From Cryptomeria japonica (lineage: Eukaryota > Streptophyta > Pinopsida > Cupressales > Cupressaceae): a stretch of DNA of 64,000 bases. Shown one piece after another: positions 57,628 through 64,000 of this stretch (position 1 is the stretch's first letter; each line of letters begins with the position of its first letter). The position numbers were made by a program, and so were the translations under genes. The stretch is taken from assembly GCF_030272615.1 (NCBI RefSeq), contig NC_081414.1, positions 764,627,413-764,691,412 on the forward strand, in the 5' to 3' direction. The notes under the pieces were generated by a model. The model was not told the origin of the DNA, made no database searches, and saw only the letters and a list, made by a program, of their open reading frames with translations.

Positions 57628-58818
57628 TGTTAGGCCCAACATGGAAAGCTAATGTACTAAGAGGGGTGGGGTGAATTAGTACTTCAAATCCTTTCTTCAA
57701 CAATATCTTTACTGTTATGCATAAACCAAAAACTGTTGTAACATAACATAAAGCTAAAATAAATAAATAACAATCATACATGATTCACTCCATAACACAT
57801 ATATTTTGGTTACGCAGAAACTCTTGGTTAGAGAGAAAAACTGCGGTGGGGATGACACCCACAACTTCACTACTGCAATAATAAAGGTTGCTCGGTTAGA
57901 GCTACATGTTTAGCTATTTTTGATAGCTTACCCTATTAGGAGTATCAAGATCTGTTAGATCTACCTTGCTAAAGGATTTTACAACACTTAATCTAAATGT
58001 TGCACCTGGTTAGAGGCTTTACAATTTATAGACTTTGTTAGAGTCTTTTACCCTGTTAAAGGTTTCTCTTACAACTTCAAAATATTACAATAAAATCATT
58101 ACAAATATCTGCAACTTCACATCTGAAATGTTATAGTAGATTCTATGTGCTCAAATAAGATGACCTTACTTATAGCATACCTCGGTAACCCATAAAGTAA
58201 CTCGGTAAACCCTTTTGTTTACTCTGTTCTTTGATTGTTCTCTAAAATCCTTCTCGGTGACCTTTGTGTCTCTGTAACAGTCATAACACTCAGTGCTTTC
58301 TTATGTATCACACATGTCTTGCTTCATACACTTATGTATATCTTTGTCTCTCACACTTTTATCCTTAATCCATGCTGAATAAATAAATCTCTTATGTCGG
58401 TGATCTGATTCATTGCTTCGATCTTACAAACATGATTTATCGAATGAATAACTATACAAAATATTTCATTGGTTAAATGACCTCGAAATCATACAAAATC
58501 TTGAAGTGCAATTTTCAATGTGATAACGGTTCTATGTTCCTCGATCTTGTAACACGTTTCCATATGTGTGTCCAGGTTCAATGAATCTGGTAACACGTTT
58601 CACTCTGTGTATATCAACTCGGTGTATCATCTTTGTTGCTCGGTAGTCATAAAACATTACTCGGTAGACTGCTCGGTGTATACTGGGCTCTGTGACTACT
58701 TTCTTCTATAACCGACTGTTCTGTGCATACCGACTGAATGTTTCGGTAGAGGTAACTGACTAGAGTATATAGAATGACTTTGGATATAAAACTAATGGCA
58801 ACTTGATAAGTAGTAACA
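57628..58818 (-). repeat. NA-2 5' LTR (1,191 bp)
   Basis: Plus-strand reading TGTTAGGCCCAAC...GTAGTAACA. Identical length to the 3' LTR. Confidence 0.9.
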
Positions 58819-59890
58819 GTACCTATTTCTGCACCTGCAACTGAAGAGAGAGGGTTTGGGTGGCTATATAAGGTTTTGCCTTAGTCAAACCCCTGTGTTG
58901 GTGATTTCCACCTCCACAAATAGTCGATAATGTACTGAAAAATGTGTGTGCCAGAACCTTGTGTGTATGCAAGATCCTAAATGAGAAAAAAACTAGAGTA
59001 CTCTATGCTTTGGAGAGTAAACCCTAAATGTAAATGCTCTGAATCAAATGTGCTAAATGATCTAAATCATGAATGTAAATGTGCAATTTGGTGTAAAGAA
59101 GTGCATACAAAGACATGAAAATAACATGAAATCATACCAATCCCCAAGGGAGGGATATTTGCCACTAGATCTCCTATTACTCTTCAATGTCTTGAAGGCT
59201 CCTAATTCATGATGAATGTTGTATGAAATGCTTGATGAATGTTGTTGAATATTAAAGAATCCACATAGGCTTCTTTTTCACTACATAGAAGGCACCTTGC
59301 GCTCCAAAAACTTGCTCTTAGATTCTTAGATCTGATAGATCTTAGTTGCCTTCAAATGAAGAAAGTGAACTCTTACGTATGAAACTCTAGATCTTAATTT
59401 TCAATTAATTTCATCTTTAGGCCTACCTAGGAATTTAATTTCCCGCCAATCTTTTGGGGTTAAGCATTATAATATCATAGAATTATGCTCCCGAAATTTC
59501 GAGAAAAAAATCGAGGACCATGTGCACTTTGCACATGGTCTGACTAACGTTTCACCAATTTTTCAGGGTCATTAGGTATGATGATATTAGAGAAAATCCC
59601 AAAGTTACAACTGATTTAGAGGTGTTTTGATATGCAAAATCAGGCCTTAAAGGTAAAAATAGGACATAATTAGGGTTTATGATTAAATGATTTATTGGAG
59701 GAATAAAATAAAAAGGGGCACACTTAGGGTAAAGGGCCCAATTTTATGATGTATGAAGTGATGAAAAAAGATTTTAAATTTAATTAAATTAATTAATTAA
59801 ATTCTTAAAGGGAAATTACAATTCAAGATGCCTTAAGCTAAGTGTGGAATTGAACCACCCTAGCAAAGGTGTACAATTTACGACACTATA

Positions 59891-60805
59891 GTAATAAATT
59901 TATAAGATACAACACAATGAATTTCACATTATCTAACCTTTGAAGATGCTTTTGTCAAGTATACATAAACATCTTTGAATGAATACAATCTACTACTCTA
60001 AAAAAATATCTTTTTTAAATTAATAAAAAAAGTTTAAACCTTAATTATCACCATGATATTAACCTAAATACAACTCAATACTTTTGCGACTCTCATATTT
60101 TTTTAATTTTAATAAAATTTGAATCCTTCTGTTTATGTCAACTCAAATCTTTAAAAGTATTTTCTAAAATCCAATCGCTTAGATTTTGTGATGGAAATTT
60201 AACCACGTCTGTAAGTAGCCGCTGGTGTAGTTATTCGACCCCATCTCAAAATCATCGTTTGGACTCAGATTTTGTGATGGAAATTTAACCACGTCTGTAC
60301 ATGTAATTATACCTACGTCATGTTTTGAAATAATTGAAATTTTTTTTTTCTATTGATGGGAGTTCTACTTCCGTAAATGACGGATCAATATTTGGAGTGG
60401 CCACCATATCAGATTTCTGCAAACAGACGGTGTAGATTGATTTGGGTACGAAATTACGTAGGAAAATGAAGATAAAAGATGAAACGTTTCAATTGTTGAA
60501 ATTGTAAAATAGGTTGTCCAAGTAAAGTCCGAATATATCGCTGATATGTTTCAATAAAAAAATAATTTACAGAGTAGAAATTTGAAAGTATGAACTGTCT
60601 TTTGTTAATAAGTCAAATTTAGTCTATCTAGCATTTATGAGCTGTACCATTGAATCCATTGAATCCATTGAATCCAGTCATTAAGAATTACATCTCTACA
60701 AAAAATTCTAAGAGAAACATATATGATAAAAATGAATAGAAGCCTGCTTATGTCACTAATTCAAATCAGATTAGTAAAGAAATTTGTGGTATTCCCCGAA
60801 TTCCT
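59891..60805 (+). promoter_or_regulatory. Upstream region of the terpene synthase gene
   Basis: About 0.9 kb of AT-rich sequence between the transposon array and the gene, without an ORF. It holds a 33-bp direct repeat (60181-60213 and 60267-60299) and a triple CCATTGAAT (60647-60673). This leaves a short proximal promoter, so the LTR array lies within 1 kb of the transcription start. Confidence 0.55.
60181..60299. repeat. 33-bp direct repeat in the terpene synthase promoter
   Basis: AGATTTTGTGATGGAAATTT plus AACCACGTCTGTA occurs identically at 60181-60213 and 60267-60299, 86 bp apart. Each copy has an ACGT core (CCACGTCT). Confidence 0.9.
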
Positions 60806-60813
60806 CTATTTAA
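60806..60813 (+). promoter_or_regulatory. TATA-like box
   Basis: CTATTTAA about 80 bp upstream of the start codon, at a plausible distance for a core promoter with a short leader. Confidence 0.5.
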
Positions 60814-60893
60814 GGCCTACGAGGTAAGCTGCTTCATCACACTCAATTCACTAGTTTTCTTTTCTCAGCATAAGTCTTTTATCAGTAGCTCTA

Positions 60894-63800
60894 ATGGCTG
60901 AATCTGCTGTCCCAGTTGAAACTTGTTATGTTTCAGCAGCAACACAGGAAAATGGTGTGGTTAGAAGAATTGGAAAATACCATGCCAATGTTTGGGAGAG
61001 TGACTTTTTACGGTCTCTTTCATCGCCTTATGGAGTGAGTTCATTATTTGACAATGCCGATTTGTTTCTTTCACGGTCGATTAAGACTTCAGTTCTTTAT
61101 TGTTGTAAAGAACTCTGTTATTTTAAAATACCAAATTATTTCTTTCATGGATTAGGACTTCAGATCTTTATTGTTGTATGGACTCTGAGCTAAAGGTCAT
61201 ATGATTTTAACAGGCAATTTCGTACGTGGAGAGGGTGGAAACTTTGGTAAAAGAGATAAAGCTGGAAGCATTTAACAGTCTTGTTGGAGAGGGAGAAGTG
61301 AGTCCCTCTTCATATGAGTTGCTGGAAAGGTTCTCCATTGTTGATGTTGTGCAACGCCTTGGAATCGATCGGTATTTTGAAAAAGAAATAAAAGTGATTT
61401 TGGATTATACATACAAGTATGTGTATACCCTTTTTTATCTTTATCTCCACCAACACATTATTGCTTAAATTTCTATGCATATATGTAATAGATTATGTTT
61501 ACTAACTAAACCTATGCTATGATATTGTTATGGCAACATTAGATATTGGAGTGAAAAAGGCATTTCTTGGGGGAGAGAAAATGGCATTGTTGACCTCAAC
61601 ACTACTGCTTTGGGGTTTCGAATTCTTCGTTTGAATGGATACCATGTGTTTCCAAGTATGTGTTTATTTTCTATTCAAGAATTCATTTTGTTTTACAAGT
61701 CAAACAATAGATAAATATGGACATAGTTTTTGTTTTTGGAGAATTTTTTTCTTATACCATTGTGTTGTCAATCCAACAGATGTATTTGAGTACTTCAAGG
61801 ATCAAAAAGGGCAATTTGTTTGTCCTTTAAAACAACCTAAAAATGAAATAAGAACCATGCTGAGTTTGTATCTAGCATCTGAGATTTCTTTTCCAGGAGA
61901 GAATATCATGAGAGAGGCTAAAGCAATTGCCTCCAAACACCTAATACAAGCACTCGAAAAGAGACATGAATTAAAAGAAAAAACCCAGATTTTAGCAGAG
62001 GTAAGCATACCAACTCTTCTTTTGTTATTTTATGCATATTCAAGGTTGTATTATGTTTTAGCAGTTCAATGATATCATAATTGTTTATTTCTCGTAGATG
62101 GAGTATGTTATGACATACCCATGGAGATGCAGAGTACCAAGGTGGGAGGCATGGAACTGTATCCACATATTTAGAGAAGACACAAATCCATGGATGTTGA
62201 TGGAGGGAATCTATAAGTAAGCCCAAAAGCCCTTATTTGAAATAGATACACAATTCAACTAAGCGATCAAATCTAAATTGTCTTCATAATTCCTTCTTTC
62301 AGGATGCCAAGTGAATGGAGCAAAAAGATTTTAGAACTAGCAATATTGGATTTCAATATCTTGCAATCTCAACATTAGAATGAACTCAAACATTTGGCCC
62401 AGTAATACAACTCTATCTAAATTCTTTGTGATAGTTAATATTAAATTGTATATTATTTTTGCAAAGGAATTAATTCAACTATATTTTGTAGAAGATTTGA
62501 AAGTAATATAATTAAAAGTATAATAAAGAAAATCAGTCTACCATACATGACATACATTCTCATCAATTTTTCATCAAAATAGTGAGTGAATTTTAAAATT
62601 ATTTAAAACTTGTGGTTGTTTATCCTTTAAACTAAGCTATATACTTGTGGTGATACAAATGTCTAGATGGTGGGATGATGCAATTGTGAAGCAACTAAGT
62701 TTCTTTAGGCATCGACATGTGGAATTTTATTTTTGGCATACATGTGGATTATATGAGCCTGAATATGTAGCAACAAGATTATGTTATGCCAAATTGGGCA
62801 CTCTCATTACTATTGTTGATGATATTTTTGACACTTATGGAATAATTGATGAGCTTATACCCTTTAGGGAGGCTTTGATCAGGTAAGTTATGCATTACAA
62901 ATTTTTATTTAGTAGCATAACCTAATTTGAAAAGAAAATTAAAAAATTAAATCATAATAATGTACAATGTGTTATCTATTTATTTTTATGTGGCTTGGTA
63001 TATCAAGTTATTTACTCTAACTTCATTATGTAGTTGGGATATGTCTATGATGGATCAACTTCCAGATTACATGCAAACTACTCTTCAATTTGCCCATAAA
63101 ACTTATATGGATATAGTTATTGAGGCTGAAAAGATACATGGTCCCCGTGTGCAACAATGGATGAGGGATTATGTAAGTTAGAGGTTCTAATTTGATTTAA
63201 AGTTGATGTTTATAAATCTATACATATAAATTTTATGCACTTAATTTTTCATTTAAATTGATTTAATTTTATTAGTTTTAAGGTATATTTCATATCTCAT
63301 ATTGCAGTGGAAGACACTAATTTGGGCAGAATTCCAAGATTCTAAATGGATTGTTGATGGCTATCATCCAACTTTGTCTGAATATTTAAAGAATTCATTG
63401 ATATCTTCTGCTGTTCATGTGTCAACATTGTTTCCCATGATTTTAATGAACATTAATCTCCTAGATGATATTTTGAAGAAAGTTAATAATTTTGAAAGTA
63501 ATGTAGCTTGGGCATGTCGATTAATTGATGACACCAAAGACTTTCAGGTATCTATCTACCATATTTTACAATTATGAATTTTGATCCATTATAATTTTGA
63601 ATAATATGAATAAAATGTTATAACACATTTGTCTCATTCCTCTTCTTGTTAAAGATTGAACAAGAGCATGGAGAGACTACTTCATGGATAGAATGTTATG
63701 TGAGAGACAAACCTGGAACAACTAAGGAGGAGGCTTTAGATCATATAAGGATACTTATTGAATTAAACATGGAAGAATTGAACAAGCAGTGTTTATTTTA

Positions 63801-63957
63801 TGATCATGATATACCAACTTGTTGTAAGAGGTTGTATTTTGATTCTATGTACAGATTTGTGGCTTTCATTTGGAGGGACATAGATGGGTTCTCAATATCA
63901 CATGAAGGTATTAAAAATGAAATAATGAAAATTCTTATTGAGCAAGTACCTCTCTAG
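60894..63957 (+). CDS. Terpene synthase (gymnosperm TPS-d type, probably sesquiterpene), 10 exons, one premature stop
   Basis: Exons read from GT-AG sites and frame continuity: 60894-61034, 61214-61416, 61543-61655, 61780-62000, 62098-62216, 62303-62401, 62667-62882, 63034-63172, 63308-63547, 63655-63957. Ten exons and nine introns match class II terpene synthase genes. The product is 597 residues counting the stop at codon 291 as one residue. Residues 24-34 are the RRX8W motif ([11 protein letters not shown]), DDIFD is at 350-354 and the second metal site DDTKDFQIE at 491-499. Only 23 residues precede RR, too few for a plastid transit peptide, so a cytosolic farnesyl-diphosphate-using sesquiterpene synthase is likely (inference). 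The start has a clean upstream leader. Metal site 2 has Asp at position 495, where Thr/Ser/Gly is usual. Unless the TAG is a sequence error, the allele encodes only the N-terminal half, without the active site. Confidence 0.9.
62376..62378 (+). other. In-frame TAG in terpene synthase exon 6 (codon 291)
   Basis: The exon reads [10 protein letters not shown]-stop-NELKHLA. Relatives usually have Gln at the stop position, so CAG or CAA to TAG/TAA is the simplest explanation. No alternative splice site nearby would skip it without losing frame: exon 6 is 99 bp, so skipping the whole exon keeps frame but removes a helix. Confidence 0.9.
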
Positions 63958-64000
63958 GAAGGGAGAGATAAAAAAACCATATTTTATTTGTTGTTCTTGT
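63958..64000 (+). other. Start of the terpene synthase 3' untranslated region
   Basis: Forty-three bases after the stop codon; no polyadenylation signal is visible before the window ends. Confidence 0.6.

Larger units (their letters stand above)
50799..58818 (-). mobile_element. NA-2: non-autonomous LTR retrotransposon with two ORFs
   Basis: 8,020 bp, LTRs of 1,191 bp each (50799-51989 and 57628-58818), target duplication GTACT (50794-50798) / GTACC (58819-58823). On the minus strand the order is LTR, PBS, ORF1 (coiled coil and five zinc knuckles), ORF2 (about 1,120 codons), polypurine tract, LTR. No polymerase genes. Same plan as NA-1 with diverged proteins and unrelated LTR sequence. Both LTRs are rich in CTCGGT/ACCGA words. 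Confidence 0.9.
50247..59890 (-). repeat. Right LTR of the tandem array, split by NA-2
   Basis: 50247-50798 and 58824-59890 together match the middle LTR (32653-34265). The start is TGTGGAGGCGG and the end GACACTATA, with the terminal CA decayed to TA. It is the 5' LTR of unit B. The plus-side flank is GTAAT (59891-59895); no matching duplication was found at the left, where the array is truncated. Confidence 0.8.

Overview
This window looks like nuclear DNA from a large, repeat-rich plant genome, most likely a conifer. The evidence is an AT-rich background, layers of nested and decayed LTR retrotransposons, and at the right end a terpene synthase gene with the 10-exon layout and short amino terminus of gymnosperm (TPS-d) enzymes. 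The genus cannot be named from sequence alone. Nothing bacterial, organellar or CRISPR-like was seen.

Left part (1-28 kb). A decayed Ty3/gypsy gag-protease fragment (about 1.95-3.48 kb, with a tRNA-iMet type primer binding site) is followed by a broken ORF of about 1,000 codons (4.35-7.40 kb). Next is a Tat/Ogre-type Ty3 element (PBS at 8255) reading gag, protease, archaeal-type RNase H, reverse transcriptase, RNase H. It stops abruptly at 12.9 kb, where the carboxyl end of a hAT transposase begins. A second large broken ORF lies on the minus strand at 14.4-18.5 kb. It is followed by a degenerate tandem-repeat array (19.0-20.2 kb), two unrecognised ORFs, a possible small membrane-protein exon, another Ty3 gag, a copia fragment and a 21-bp minisatellite.

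Middle (27-59.9 kb). This is one coherent nested structure. Its base is a minus-strand tandem array LTR-internal-LTR-internal-LTR (LTRs at about 27.07-28.01, 32.65-34.27 and 50.25-59.89 kb). The internal regions encode a repeat-rich gag-like protein, an aspartic protease and a G-patch, but no reverse transcriptase. Inserted into it are (i) a solo LTR (34902-35715, TSD ATTAT), (ii) a plus-strand non-autonomous LTR element NA-1 (38738-49233), whose 3' LTR is split by (iii) a copia element (45470-49209, TSD TCAGT) with its integrase cut short, and (iv) a minus-strand non-autonomous element NA-2 (50799-58818, TSD GTAC plus one base). NA-1 and NA-2 share a design: PBS, a coiled-coil ORF with four or five CCHC zinc knuckles, then an ORF of about 1,100 codons with no pol domain, then a PPT.

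The large ORF of NA-1 and NA-2 and the two orphan ORFs at 4.4 and 14.4-18.5 kb share an architecture (globular alpha/beta N-terminal domain, basic or low-complexity linker, coiled-coil C-terminus) and some short conserved strings. This four-member family carried by LTR elements is the best candidate here for an under-described system.

Right end (60-64 kb). The only ordinary host gene is a terpene synthase (60894-63957, plus strand). Its RRX8W, DDxxD and NSE/DTE-like motifs and all splice sites are present, but codon 291 is TAG. Almost every ORF in the window is broken mainly by TAG/TAA/TGA codons rather than frameshifts, which suggests decay through cytosine deamination.
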